NCBI RefSeq assembly: GCF_003116815.1
Contig: NZ_QDKQ01000069.1
Span: forward strand, 98,084-162,083
Source: Caulobacter endophyticus
GTDB taxonomy: Bacteria > Pseudomonadota > Alphaproteobacteria > Caulobacterales > Caulobacteraceae
Length of the DNA: 64,000 nt
Direction of reading: 5' to 3'
Each line of letters opens with the position of its first letter. Position 1 is the stretch's first letter. Positions 8,866 to 17,910 of the stretch are shown piece after piece. The translations under genes were made by a program, and so were the position numbers. The notes under the pieces are model-generated. The model saw only the letters and a program-made list of their open reading frames with translations, made no database searches and was not told the DNA's origin.

Positions 8866-11124
8866 GTGGCGGCGGAGGTCCACTATTTCGGGATCCGGCA
8901 CCACGGGCCGGGATCGGCGCGGCGCCTCGTCGACGCCCTTGAGGCGCTGCGCCCGGCGGTCGTGCTGATCGAGGGGCCGGCCGATGCGTCGGACCTGCTG
9001 CCGATGCTGGCCGATCCGGCCATGGTCCCGCCGGTGGCGCTGCTGGTCTACGCCTCCGACGACCCGGCGCGAGCCTCGTTCTGGCCGTTCGCCGTCTATT
9101 CGCCGGAGTACCAGGCCGCCTGCTGGGCGGTGCGCAACGGCGCAGCCGTGCGCTTCATCGACGTTCCCGCCGCCTGGGGCCTCGCCGCGCCGCCTGAGCC
9201 TGAGCCGGTCAGCGAAGACGAAGCGATCGAAGAGGCCGACGAGCCGGCTCCGCCGCCGGCCATCGACGAGGTTTCCATGCGGCTGGAGCGCGACCCCATC
9301 GGCCTGCTGGCCGAGGCCGGCGGCTACCAGGACGGCGAAAGCTGGTGGCGCGACGTCATCGAGGAGAGCCCGGCGGCCGGGGCGGTCTTCGCGGCCGTCG
9401 CCGACGCCATGGCGGCCCTGCGCGAAGCCGCGCCGCCGGCGCAGGGCCGTGAGGCCGTGCGCGAAGCACACATGCGGCTTGAGATCGCCAAGACCGTCAA
9501 GGAAACGGAGGGGGCGATCGCGGTTGTCTGCGGCGCCTGGCACGAGCCGGCGCTGAAGGCCAGGGTTCCGCTGTCGCAGGATCGCGAACGGCTCAAGGGC
9601 GCGCCCAAGCAGAAGATCAGCGCGACCTGGGCGCCCTGGACCTCGCCCCGGCTGGCGTTCCAGAGCGGCTATGGCGCCGGCGTCGCCGCGCCCGGATGGT
9701 GCGGACACCTTTGGGAGACGTCGCGCGACGAGATAGCCGTCCGCTGGCTAGGCAGGATCGCTCATGCGCTTCGCGAGGCAGGCCATATCGCGCCCACGGC
9801 CTCGCTGATCGAGGCCCAGCGGCTGGCGGTGGCCCTGGCGGCGATGCGTGACCGGCCGCATCCGGGTTTCGAGGAGCTGCGCGAGGCGGCCATCGCCTGC
9901 CTCTGTCACGGCGAGCCGCTGGTCTGGGACACCGTCTCCGCCAGGCTGCTGCTGGGCGACGCCGTCGGCGAGATTCCCGCCGACGTGCCGCTCGCCCCCT
10001 TGATCGAGGACCTGCAGCGCGAGCAGCGCCGCACCCGGCTGAAGCCAGAGGCGCTGGAGCGCGAATTGGCCGTCGACCTGCGCAGCGAGAGCGGGCTGGA
10101 CCGGTCCACCCTGCTGCATCGCCTGTCGATCCTCGACGTTCCGTGGGGGCGCCTGGCGGAAGCCGGCCGCAGCCGGGGCACCTTCCGCGAGCGCTGGCGC
10201 CTGCGTTGGGAGCCTGAGTTCGCCGTTCGCCTGGTCGAGAACCTGGTCTATGGCCCGACCCTGGCCCGCGCCGCCGCCGGCCGTCTTACCGCGCGGTTGG
10301 CCGAGGCGGTCGAACTGCCCGTGCTCTGCGATCTGGTGCTGTCGGCGCTGACGGCCCAGCTGCCCGACGCCGCCCATGCTGGGGTCGAGCGGATCGAGCA
10401 TCGCGTGGCGCTGACCAGCGACTGCGGCGAACTGCTGTCGTCGCTCGCGCCGCTGGGCGACATCGTCCGTTACGGCCAGGCTCGCCGCACCGACGCCGCC
10501 CAGATGGAGGTCCTGTTTGTCAGGATCCTGTCCCAGGGGGCGCTGGCGCTGCCTTATGCGGTCAGGTTGCTGGACGCCGAGGCGGCTCAGGCCCTGCGCG
10601 CATCCGTGCTGGCGGCCGACGCTGCGGCGGTGCTGGCCGAGGTCGACCTGACCGACTGGCGCCAGGCGCTGTCGAGCGTGGTCGATGACGACCAGGCCAC
10701 GCCGCTGCTGGCCGGGGTTGCCGCGCGGCTGCTCTACGAGGCCGAAACGATCACGCCGGAGGCGGCGGCCGAACTGCTGGGCCGCATGCTGTCGCCCGGT
10801 CGCGCGGTGGCGGACGCGGCCGGGTTCTTCGAGGGCTTCTTCGACGGCGCCGGCGAGCGGCTGATCTATGACGCCAGCCTGCGCGCGGCGGTCGACGCCT
10901 GGATGCTTTCGCTCGAGGGCGAGGCGTTCACCGCCTTCCTGCCGCTGTTCCGCCGCGCGCTGGGCAATCTCGACCGCATGCAGCGGCGGCGGTTGCTGGA
11001 CGCGGTGTTCGGCCGCGCCGGCGCAGGCCTGCAAGGGCGCATCGCGGTCGCCGACGCCGAGGCGATCTGGCTGGCTCACCTTCAGCGCCTGACCGACATC
11101 CTGACCGCGAGGCCTGCGACATGA
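8866..11124 (+). CDS. DUF5682-like protein of MoxR/VWA cluster
   Basis: GTG start 3 bp after the ATPase stop. The 752-residue protein opens with HYFGIRHHGPGSARR (residues 6–20), then VVLIEGPAD (32–40). This His-rich strand followed by an invariant-looking Glu resembles the start of EreA/TraB/ChaN-like hydrolase folds, so it may be enzymatic; that is inference. There is an acidic linker at residues 105–130 and a long helical C-terminal half. Context and N-terminus match the DUF5682 family, the YehM-type partner of MoxR ATPases. It overlaps the VWA gene by 4 bp (ATGA). Confidence 0.75.
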   Translation: MAAEVHYFGIRHHGPGSARRLVDALEALRPAVVLIEGPADASDLLPMLADPAMVPPVALLVYASDDPARASFWPFAVYSPEYQAACWAVRNGAAVRFIDVPAAWGLAAPPEPEPVSEDEAIEEADEPAPPPAIDEVSMRLERDPIGLLAEAGGYQDGESWWRDVIEESPAAGAVFAAVADAMAALREAAPPAQGREAVREAHMRLEIAKTVKETEGAIAVVCGAWHEPALKARVPLSQDRERLKGAPKQKISATWAPWTSPRLAFQSGYGAGVAAPGWCGHLWETSRDEIAVRWLGRIAHALREAGHIAPTASLIEAQRLAVALAAMRDRPHPGFEELREAAIACLCHGEPLVWDTVSARLLLGDAVGEIPADVPLAPLIEDLQREQRRTRLKPEALERELAVDLRSESGLDRSTLLHRLSILDVPWGRLAEAGRSRGTFRERWRLRWEPEFAVRLVENLVYGPTLARAAAGRLTARLAEAVELPVLCDLVLSALTAQLPDAAHAGVERIEHRVALTSDCGELLSSLAPLGDIVRYGQARRTDAAQMEVLFVRILSQGALALPYAVRLLDAEAAQALRASVLAADAAAVLAEVDLTDWRQALSSVVDDDQATPLLAGVAARLLYEAETITPEAAAELLGRMLSPGRAVADAAGFFEGFFDGAGERLIYDASLRAAVDAWMLSLEGEAFTAFLPLFRRALGNLDRMQRRRLLDAVFGRAGAGLQGRIAVADAEAIWLAHLQRLTDILTARPAT

Positions 11125-12320
11125 ACGAGGCCCCGAACGACAAAGGGGAACGCGAGCGCCGCTGGCGGCTCGCCGTCGGCGGCGAGGACGAGGCCCTGCA
11201 GCAGGGCGACGACCAGCGGCTCTCCAACGCCCTGACCATGCTCTATGGCGAGGGCGATGGTCCGGGTGCGTCCGGCGGTTCTGGCGGCGGCAAGGGCAGA
11301 GGCGGCCTTGGACGCTCGGCGCCCAGCGTCGCGCGCTGGCTCGGCGACATTCGACAGTTCTTCCCGACGCCGGTCGTGCAGGTCGTGCAGAGGGACGCCA
11401 TGGAGCGTCTGGGCCTGCAGCAGATGCTGCTCGAGCCTGAGATGCTGGGCGCGGTCGAGGCCGACGTGAACCTCGTGGCCACCCTGGTCAGCCTGCGCAA
11501 CGTGATGCCGGCCAAGACCAAGGCCATCGCCCGGGAAGTCATCGCCAAGGTGGTCGCCCAGTTGATGGAGCGGCTGGAGCAGAAGACCGCCGAAGCCGTT
11601 CGCGGGGCGATCGATCGCCGCCGCCGCACCGGCCGGCCGCGCTTCTCCGACATCGACTGGCCGCGCACGATCCAGGCCAACCTGCGCCACTACCAGCCCG
11701 AGCACCGCACCGTGGTGCCCGAGCGGCTGGTCGGCTTCATGCGTCGCCAGCGGCGGTTGGTGGACCTGGACGAGGTCGTGCTCTGCGTCGACCAGTCGGG
11801 CTCGATGGCGCCATCGGTGGTCTATGCCTCCATCTTCGCCGCGGTGATGGCCTCGCTTCCGACGGTGAAGACCAAGCTGGTGTGCTTCGACACCGCCATA
11901 CTGGACCTCACCGAGGACCTGGCCGATCCGGTGGAGGTTCTGTTCGGCGTCCAGCTGGGCGGTGGCACCGACATCAACCAGGCCGTCGGCTACTGCGAGA
12001 ACCGAATCGAGAGCCCGGCCAAGTCGCACCTGATCCTGATCACCGATCTCTACGAGGGCGGCGACAGCGAGGCGCTTGTCGCCCGGCTGGCGCGGCTGGT
12101 GGGTTCCGGCGTCAATGTCATCGTGCTGCTCGCGCTGAGCGACGAGGGGCGGCCGGCCTATGACCCGCAGCTGTCGGGCCGGGTGGCGTCGCTGGGCGTG
12201 CCGGTGTTCGCCTGCACGCCGGACCAGTTCCCCGACCTGATGGCCGCGGCCCTGAAGCGTGAGGATGTGCTGGCCTGGGCGGCCAAGGCGGACATCAAGG
12301 CGATCCGCTCCGACGCCTAG
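11121..12320 (+). CDS. VWA domain protein, MoxR partner (YehP-like)
   Basis: A 399-residue protein. Residues 1–65 are charged and Gly/Ser-rich, residues ~70–200 are helical, and a von Willebrand factor A domain runs from about 218 to the end. The MIDAS metal site is complete: DQSGS at 224–228, a Thr in LGGGTDINQ, and an Asp in LILITDLYEGG. VWA proteins bind ligands through this metal site and act with MoxR ATPases as substrate adaptors. No signal peptide or membrane anchor is seen, so it should be cytoplasmic with the other operon products. ATGA overlap with the previous gene. Confidence 0.92.
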   Translation: MNEAPNDKGERERRWRLAVGGEDEALQQGDDQRLSNALTMLYGEGDGPGASGGSGGGKGRGGLGRSAPSVARWLGDIRQFFPTPVVQVVQRDAMERLGLQQMLLEPEMLGAVEADVNLVATLVSLRNVMPAKTKAIAREVIAKVVAQLMERLEQKTAEAVRGAIDRRRRTGRPRFSDIDWPRTIQANLRHYQPEHRTVVPERLVGFMRRQRRLVDLDEVVLCVDQSGSMAPSVVYASIFAAVMASLPTVKTKLVCFDTAILDLTEDLADPVEVLFGVQLGGGTDINQAVGYCENRIESPAKSHLILITDLYEGGDSEALVARLARLVGSGVNVIVLLALSDEGRPAYDPQLSGRVASLGVPVFACTPDQFPDLMAAALKREDVLAWAAKADIKAIRSDA

Positions 12321-12458
12321 CGGCGCTGCCGCTGGTCGACCTGGCCGCAAGCGGCGGCCGCCGAGCTTGGCCATTGGTGCTGGCGCACCTTGGCGCGAGC
12401 GGTTAATCAGCCCCGGTTGCAAGTGTACTGACGCTCGCGTGGCGTTCTGGGGGCAAGC

Positions 12459-15359
12459 GTGTCGAGATACCGAAGCGTCGCGGGGGCGGCGTTGTTGATG
12501 GGGGCTGTGTTCGGTCTTCCAGCGCAGGGCGGCGAAGCTGACAAGAGCCCGACGGCTCGCGCGGCTGTCAGCGGGGCAGGGGCCTTGGCCAAGACGGTCG
12601 ACCCGACCCTGGCGCCCGATCCCGCCGTCAGGCAGGGCGTGCTGCCCAACGGCCTGCGCTACCAGCTGATGAGCAACGCGGTTCCCAAGGGCGCGGTGTC
12701 CATCCGCCTGGGCGTGGAGGTCGGCAGCTTCGAGGAGGCCGACGCCGAGCGGGGCGTGGCCCACTTCATCGAGCACATGGCCTTCCGCGCCACGCGCCGT
12801 TATCCGGATGGCGCGCCCGACCGCGTGTTCGCGCCGTGGGGCGTGGTGTTCGGCCGCGACCAGAACGCCGTCACAGACCTCTTCTCGACCTCATACATGC
12901 TCGACATGCCGCATCCCGACGATCGGCAGCTGGAGACGGGCCTGGCCTGGCTGCGCGACGTGGCCGACGGGGTGGTCTTCACCGACGAGGGCGTGGCCCG
13001 CGAGCGGGGCGTGGTCCTGGCCGAGATGGAGACGCGCGGCGGACCCCAGGTCGACGCGCGCAACGCCATCTCCCGCTTCCAGGCGCCCGAGGTGCGCTCG
13101 GTGGAGCGACTGCCGATCGGCGTGCGCGAGACGCTGAACGCGGCGACGCCGGCCAGCCTCAAGCGCTTCTACGACGCTTGGTACCGGCCCGAGCACGCGG
13201 TGCTCACCGTGGTCGGCGACCGGCCGCTGGACGCGCTGGAGGCCATGGTCAAGACGGCCTTCGCCGACTGGACGGGGCGGGGCTCCAAGCCGGTGCGGTC
13301 AAAGATGTCGCCGCCGCGCGCCAAGCGCTCGCCGGAGGGTTTCGTGGTCGCCGGCGAAAGCCTGCCCACCGCCATCAGCGCCTGCGCCATGCGCCCCGGC
13401 GTTCCGCCCCAGGCCGACACCGTCGCCTTCCAGCGCCGCGAGACTCTGTCCCTGGTCTGGCAGGCGATCCTCAACGACCGGCTGGCCAGGCGCGCAGCCG
13501 CCGCCGACACCCACCTGCTCGGCGCGCTCGCCATGAGCCCAAAGAGTCGCGAGCTGGGAACGACGTGCCTGGTGGCCATGCCCGTCAACGCGGCCTGGCG
13601 CGAGGCCCTGGCCGAGGCTCGCGCCGAGCTGAACCGGTTTGCGCAGGAGGGCCCCACCGAGATCGAGGTCGAGAGCGCCATCGAGAAGCAGCGCTCGCTC
13701 GTTCGCGGCGCCTATCTCGGCGCGGCCTCTCGCACCTCGCCCGACCTGGCGGGCGGGCTGATGGCCAAGGCGCTGGCCGGCCAGGTGGTCCGCTCGCCGG
13801 CGGCCTCGTTCTACGTCTTCGACCACGCCGTCGAGGACCTCTCGGTCGAGGAAGTTCGCGCCGCCTTCGCCGAGGACTGGGCCGGCTCTGGTCCGCTGCT
13901 GTCGATGACGGGCGTCGAGCCGCCGACGGGCGAGGCTCTGCTGGCCGCGTGGAACAATGCGGCCACGACGCTCGCCAGCAGCGCCGCCGACGCGCGCGCC
14001 GCCAGCGCCGTCTGGGGCTATCGCGACTTCGGCCGGGCCGGCAAGGTCGTGGAGCGCAAGACGATCGACGATCCCGGCTTCGTCCGACTGCGCTTCGCCA
14101 ACGGCCTGATCCTGAACTTCAAGCAGACCAAAGCTCAGCCCAACAAGGTGGAGGCTCGGGTCAACTTCGGGGCCGGACGCCGCGAGATCGCCGACCAGGA
14201 CCATGCGATCGCCCAGTTCGCCGCGCCCATGCTGGTCACAGGCGGCCTTCGCAAGAACAGCTTCGAGGAGATCCAGGCGCTGTTCCCGGTCAGCGGCCTC
14301 TGGAACTTCCAGTTCGATTTCGGGGCGCAGAGCTTCTTCATGCGCAGTTCGGTGTTCAGCGACGATCTGACCACGCACCTGCAGATCCTGACGGCCTATG
14401 TCAGCGATCCGGGTTTCCGCGGCACGCTCGACGCCCGCATGCCGACCGCCGTCGACATGGTCTATCGCACCCTGCTCAGCCAGCCGCCCTCGGCCCTGTC
14501 CCAGGCCATGAGCCTGCGCCTGGACCCCACCGGCGCCAACAGCATGCCGCCGCAGGCGACTATGGCGGCTTACAGGGCCGCGGATTTCGACCGCGTCCTG
14601 CGGCCGGCGCTGACGACGGCGCCGCTGGAGGTGACTATCGCCGGCGATATCGACGAGGCCCAGGCCATGCAGGCCGTGGCCTCGACCTTCGGCGCGCTGC
14701 CGCCGCGAGCAGCCACGCCGCGCGGTCGACCGGACGTTCACTTCGTCCGCTATCCCGCGGAGGCGATCGAGCCCGTCCGGGTCGAGCACCAGGGACCGGC
14801 CGACAAGGCCGCCGCCACCCTGATCTGGCCGCTGTATGTGGCCACGCCGGAACGGCGCAGCGAGGAATACGCGATCAAGCTCCTGGCCGCGGCGTTCGAC
14901 ACCGCTCTTCGCCGCCGGATCCGCGAGGAGCTGGGCAAGACCTATGCGCCGGTCGTATCCAGCTTCACGCCCGACCACGGCGACCAGGGCTCCCTGTTGG
15001 TCAGCATCGAGGCCGAGCCGCGCGACATCGCCCTGCTCGCCGAGGAGGCCGAACGCCTGGCGGCCCGCTTCCGGAACGGCGAGATCACCGAGCAGATGCT
15101 CGACGACGCCCGCCAGCCCGTGCTGGCGTCGGCCCAGGCGCGCCGCGAGACCGCCGGCTGGTGGGCCGAGGCGATGGCCGGCTCGGCGCGCGATCCCGCC
15201 ATTCTGGCCGAGGCCCTGCAGTTCGAGCCCCTGGTCAACGCCGTGACGGTGGACGACCTCAAGGCCGCCGCCAGGACCTGGCTGGCCCGTCCGCCCATCA
15301 AGGGCTTCGCCTATCCCGCGGCCAAGACCGCCCAGGCCTCTACCGGAGCCGCCCGATGA
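12459..15359 (+). CDS. secreted M16 family zinc peptidase
   Basis: GTG start; 966 residues with an N-terminal signal-like hydrophobic segment (AGAALLMGAVFGLPAQGG). It has two M16 halves. The inverted zinc motif HFIEH at residues 102–106, with third ligand Glu182 in ERGVVLAEME, marks the first half as catalytic. The second half, from about residue 520, lacks the motif, as in pitrilysin/PqqL-type enzymes, and has the RIREELGKTYAP substrate-binding region near residue 820. It probably degrades peptides in the periplasm. The 3′ end overlaps the next start by 4 bp, so a TPR protein is translationally coupled to it. Confidence 0.9.
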   Translation: MSRYRSVAGAALLMGAVFGLPAQGGEADKSPTARAAVSGAGALAKTVDPTLAPDPAVRQGVLPNGLRYQLMSNAVPKGAVSIRLGVEVGSFEEADAERGVAHFIEHMAFRATRRYPDGAPDRVFAPWGVVFGRDQNAVTDLFSTSYMLDMPHPDDRQLETGLAWLRDVADGVVFTDEGVARERGVVLAEMETRGGPQVDARNAISRFQAPEVRSVERLPIGVRETLNAATPASLKRFYDAWYRPEHAVLTVVGDRPLDALEAMVKTAFADWTGRGSKPVRSKMSPPRAKRSPEGFVVAGESLPTAISACAMRPGVPPQADTVAFQRRETLSLVWQAILNDRLARRAAAADTHLLGALAMSPKSRELGTTCLVAMPVNAAWREALAEARAELNRFAQEGPTEIEVESAIEKQRSLVRGAYLGAASRTSPDLAGGLMAKALAGQVVRSPAASFYVFDHAVEDLSVEEVRAAFAEDWAGSGPLLSMTGVEPPTGEALLAAWNNAATTLASSAADARAASAVWGYRDFGRAGKVVERKTIDDPGFVRLRFANGLILNFKQTKAQPNKVEARVNFGAGRREIADQDHAIAQFAAPMLVTGGLRKNSFEEIQALFPVSGLWNFQFDFGAQSFFMRSSVFSDDLTTHLQILTAYVSDPGFRGTLDARMPTAVDMVYRTLLSQPPSALSQAMSLRLDPTGANSMPPQATMAAYRAADFDRVLRPALTTAPLEVTIAGDIDEAQAMQAVASTFGALPPRAATPRGRPDVHFVRYPAEAIEPVRVEHQGPADKAAATLIWPLYVATPERRSEEYAIKLLAAAFDTALRRRIREELGKTYAPVVSSFTPDHGDQGSLLVSIEAEPRDIALLAEEAERLAARFRNGEITEQMLDDARQPVLASAQARRETAGWWAEAMAGSARDPAILAEALQFEPLVNAVTVDDLKAAARTWLARPPIKGFAYPAAKTAQASTGAAR

Positions 15360-17479
15360 TCCGCGTCCTTCCCCCGGCGCTGGTGCTGGCCCTCTTCGCC
15401 TCGGGCGGGGCGCTGGCGGCCGATCCGCAGCAGGCCTGCCTGTCCTCGGACTCCTCGCAGCGCCTGTCCGACAGGAAGCAGATCATCGCCGACTGCACGG
15501 CCGCGATAGAGGCGAGCGGCGTCGAGCCGGCGGTCGCCGCGCGTCTGCTGACGACCCGCAGCCAGGCCAACTGGCGCTTGAACAATCGTCCCGAGGCGCT
15601 GGCCGACGCCGAGCAGGCGTTGAAGCTTGCGCCGGGCGACCTCGAGGCGCGGCTGGCCCGCGGGGCGGCGCTGTATGACCTGCGCAAGGTCGATGAAGCC
15701 CTGGCCGAGTACGATGCGGTGCTGAAGCAGCGTCCCGCCGATCCGGTCGCGCTGCTCTACCGCGGGCGGCTGCGGCAGTGGAGCAAGAACGATGCGGCCG
15801 GCGCGCGCGCCGACTACGACGCCGCCATCGCGGCCGATCCCCGCTTCGTGCGCGCCTATGTCCAGCGGGCGCGATTGCTCGAAAGCAGCGATCCCGCCGC
15901 CGCCGAGCGCGACCTGCTGACCGCTATGGGCCTTGGCCAGGACACCTACGCCGCCCGACTGAGTCTCGGGGCGATCTATGAGGGGCAGGGGCGCAAGGCC
16001 GAGGCCAAGGCGCTGTACGAAGCACTGACCCGGGAGAACCCGACGGACGCCTATCCGCTGAGCTTCAGTTCGATCCTGCTGGCCGGGGAGGGCGATACGG
16101 CCGGCGCCCTGCGCGACGCCCGCCAGGCTGTCCGCGTGGATCCCAAGGAGACGCGGGGCTACTACGCGCTGGGCGTGGCGCTCGACCAGGCGGGTCAGGT
16201 CGACCAGGCCCTGGCGGCCTATCGCGAAGGCCTGGAAGTCGACCCGGAAGACAACATCATCCTGCTGGCGCTGGGCGCGCTGGCCCGTCGCGCAGAACGC
16301 TACGACGAGAGCCTTGCGGTGCTCGACAGGCTGGTGGCGCTCGAGCCGAAGGACAGCGAGGCGCACTTCCAGCGGGCCCTGGTGCTGGCGGCCAAGGAAG
16401 AGACGGTCAAGGCGATCGCCGAGTACGACGCCGTGCTCGCGCTGAAGCCGGATGTCGCCGCGGCCTTCTACAATCGAGGGCAGCTGCATGGCCAGCAGGG
16501 GCGCCACGAGGCGGCGGTCGCCGACTTTCGCAAGGCCGCTGAGCTGGACCCCAAGGATCCGGACGCCCTGAACGGCCTGGGCATCCAGCTGGGCGAACTG
16601 GGTCGCACCCAGGAGGAACTCAAGGCCTATGCCGACGCGCTGAAGATCGATCCGGCCAACGTGGCCGCCTACGTCAACACGGGCATCGTGCACGAGGCGG
16701 CCCAGGACTGGTCGGCGGCCCTAAGCGCCTATGAGGCGGCCGCGCGGCTGGCGCCCAAGCGCGCCGATCTGCAGGTGACGATCGGGCATGTCCTGTCGCG
16801 CCAGGGGGACCAGAAGGCGGCCGGCCGGGCCTACGACAGGGCGATCAAGCTTGATCCCAGGCGCGTCGCCAGCTGGAGCGCGAGGGCGGCCTATCTGACG
16901 GGCCTGGGCCAGGACCGCCAGGCTATCGCCGACTATGGACAGGCGCTGAAGCTGGCGCCCGAGGACGCGGATCTGCTGGTGGCGCGGGCGAACCTGTTGA
17001 GCCGGCACGGCAGGCTGGCGGCGGCGATGGCCGATCTGGACGCGGCCGTGGCCCTGGCGCCGAAATCGGCCTTCGTCCTCAACAACCGCGGCCTGCTGCA
17101 CGCCCTCAACGACGACGCCGAGGCGGCCCTGGCCGACTACGACGCGGCGCAAGCCGCCGAGCCCGACTACGAGCCCACCTACTACAACCGTTCGGAGGTG
17201 TTCAGCGACCAGATGCGCTTCGACCGCGCCATCCGCGACCTCAACACTTCGCTGAAGCTGTCGCCGGGCGACGCGCTCAGCCTGGCCCGGAAGGGATCGG
17301 TCTACTGGCTGCTCTCGGACCACATGCGGGCGTTGGAGGAACTGAACGCGGCGATCGCCGCCAATCCGAACTATGGGGCCGCCTGGGAATGGCGGGCCAA
17401 GGCCAAGGCCAGCCTGGGCGACGAGGCCGGCGCCGCCGCCGATCGCAAGGAAGCCGCCCGCCTCGCCGGCGGCGGCTGA
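15356..17479 (+). CDS. secreted TPR-repeat protein
   Basis: ATG at 15356 sits in an ATGA overlap with the peptidase stop. The 707-residue product has a signal peptide (VLPPALVLALFASGGALAA) and then almost nothing but tetratricopeptide repeats to the end, roughly eighteen by eye. Typical units are ALLYRGRLRQW, AAFYNRGQLHGQ and FVLNNRGLLHAL, with Pro at unit ends. Such a superhelix is a protein-binding scaffold. Coupling to the M16 peptidase suggests that it presents substrate to, or regulates, that enzyme in the periplasm; this is inference. Confidence 0.88.
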   Translation: MIRVLPPALVLALFASGGALAADPQQACLSSDSSQRLSDRKQIIADCTAAIEASGVEPAVAARLLTTRSQANWRLNNRPEALADAEQALKLAPGDLEARLARGAALYDLRKVDEALAEYDAVLKQRPADPVALLYRGRLRQWSKNDAAGARADYDAAIAADPRFVRAYVQRARLLESSDPAAAERDLLTAMGLGQDTYAARLSLGAIYEGQGRKAEAKALYEALTRENPTDAYPLSFSSILLAGEGDTAGALRDARQAVRVDPKETRGYYALGVALDQAGQVDQALAAYREGLEVDPEDNIILLALGALARRAERYDESLAVLDRLVALEPKDSEAHFQRALVLAAKEETVKAIAEYDAVLALKPDVAAAFYNRGQLHGQQGRHEAAVADFRKAAELDPKDPDALNGLGIQLGELGRTQEELKAYADALKIDPANVAAYVNTGIVHEAAQDWSAALSAYEAAARLAPKRADLQVTIGHVLSRQGDQKAAGRAYDRAIKLDPRRVASWSARAAYLTGLGQDRQAIADYGQALKLAPEDADLLVARANLLSRHGRLAAAMADLDAAVALAPKSAFVLNNRGLLHALNDDAEAALADYDAAQAAEPDYEPTYYNRSEVFSDQMRFDRAIRDLNTSLKLSPGDALSLARKGSVYWLLSDHMRALEELNAAIAANPNYGAAWEWRAKAKASLGDEAGAAADRKEAARLAGGG

Positions 17480-17536
17480 CGCGACTTTCCATGGGGCCTG
17501 TCCGGGCGGCGTGATCCCAGCCGCCGGACGATCGGG

Positions 17537-17558
17537 GCCGGCGCTAGCGGGCGCCGGC
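17537..17558. terminator. possible bidirectional terminator hairpin
   Basis: Inverted repeat GCCGGCGC (17537–17544) and GCGCCGGC (17551–17558) with a 6-base loop, between the convergent TPR and DUF3325 genes. No T-run follows, so termination is inferred from position. Confidence 0.4.
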
Positions 17559-17592
17559 GACCATCAGGATCTGGGCCATGTTCTGATCGATT

Positions 17593-17910
17593 TCAGAGGA
17601 ACGCCAGGAACGGAACGCAGATCAGGCCCGCTCCGGCCAGCGCGGTCGCCGCCTTGGGCCGCCACGACAGCAGAAGCACCAGCAAAGGTGCGGCCACGCA
17701 CATCTGTCCCACCCAGGCGGTGACGCCCAGCGCCGGTCCCAGCCGCAAGACGGCCACGGCGGCCGACAGCGCCAGAAGCGCCCAGCCCAGCACGCGCAGC
17801 ACCCGCTGGGGCGGCAGGACCAGCGGCTCCAGTCCAGGGCGATGCTTCTTCATGGCCAGGGCCAGGCAGGCGAAGGCCGCGAAACTGATCAGGCCGCTCT
17901 CATAGGGCAT
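17593..17910 (-). CDS. DUF3325-like small membrane protein
   Basis: A 105-residue, almost wholly hydrophobic protein with about three membrane segments (GLISFAAFACLALAM, VLGWALLALSAAVAVL, and a C-terminal ALAGAGLICVPFLAFL). It overlaps the end of the PepSY gene by 11 bp. The set DUF3649, PepSY, DUF3325 beside a TonB siderophore receptor is a recurring iron-acquisition arrangement in proteobacteria. A role in ferric-siderophore handling at the inner membrane is inferred from that context. Confidence 0.75.
   Translation of the reverse strand: MPYESGLISFAAFACLALAMKKHRPGLEPLVLPPQRVLRVLGWALLALSAAVAVLRLGPALGVTAWVGQMCVAAPLLVLLLSWRPKAATALAGAGLICVPFLAFL

Noticed and set aside
4990..12320. Calling the MoxR operon an anti-phage system
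   Set aside because: No nuclease, toxin, protease or pore effector domain is visible and neighbours are not defence genes; only a general chaperone-type system is supported.
12836..17479. Plus-strand open frame of 1547 codons
   Set aside because: The first ~840 codons are an out-of-frame shadow of the M16 peptidase; only the part from ATG 15356 is the TPR gene.
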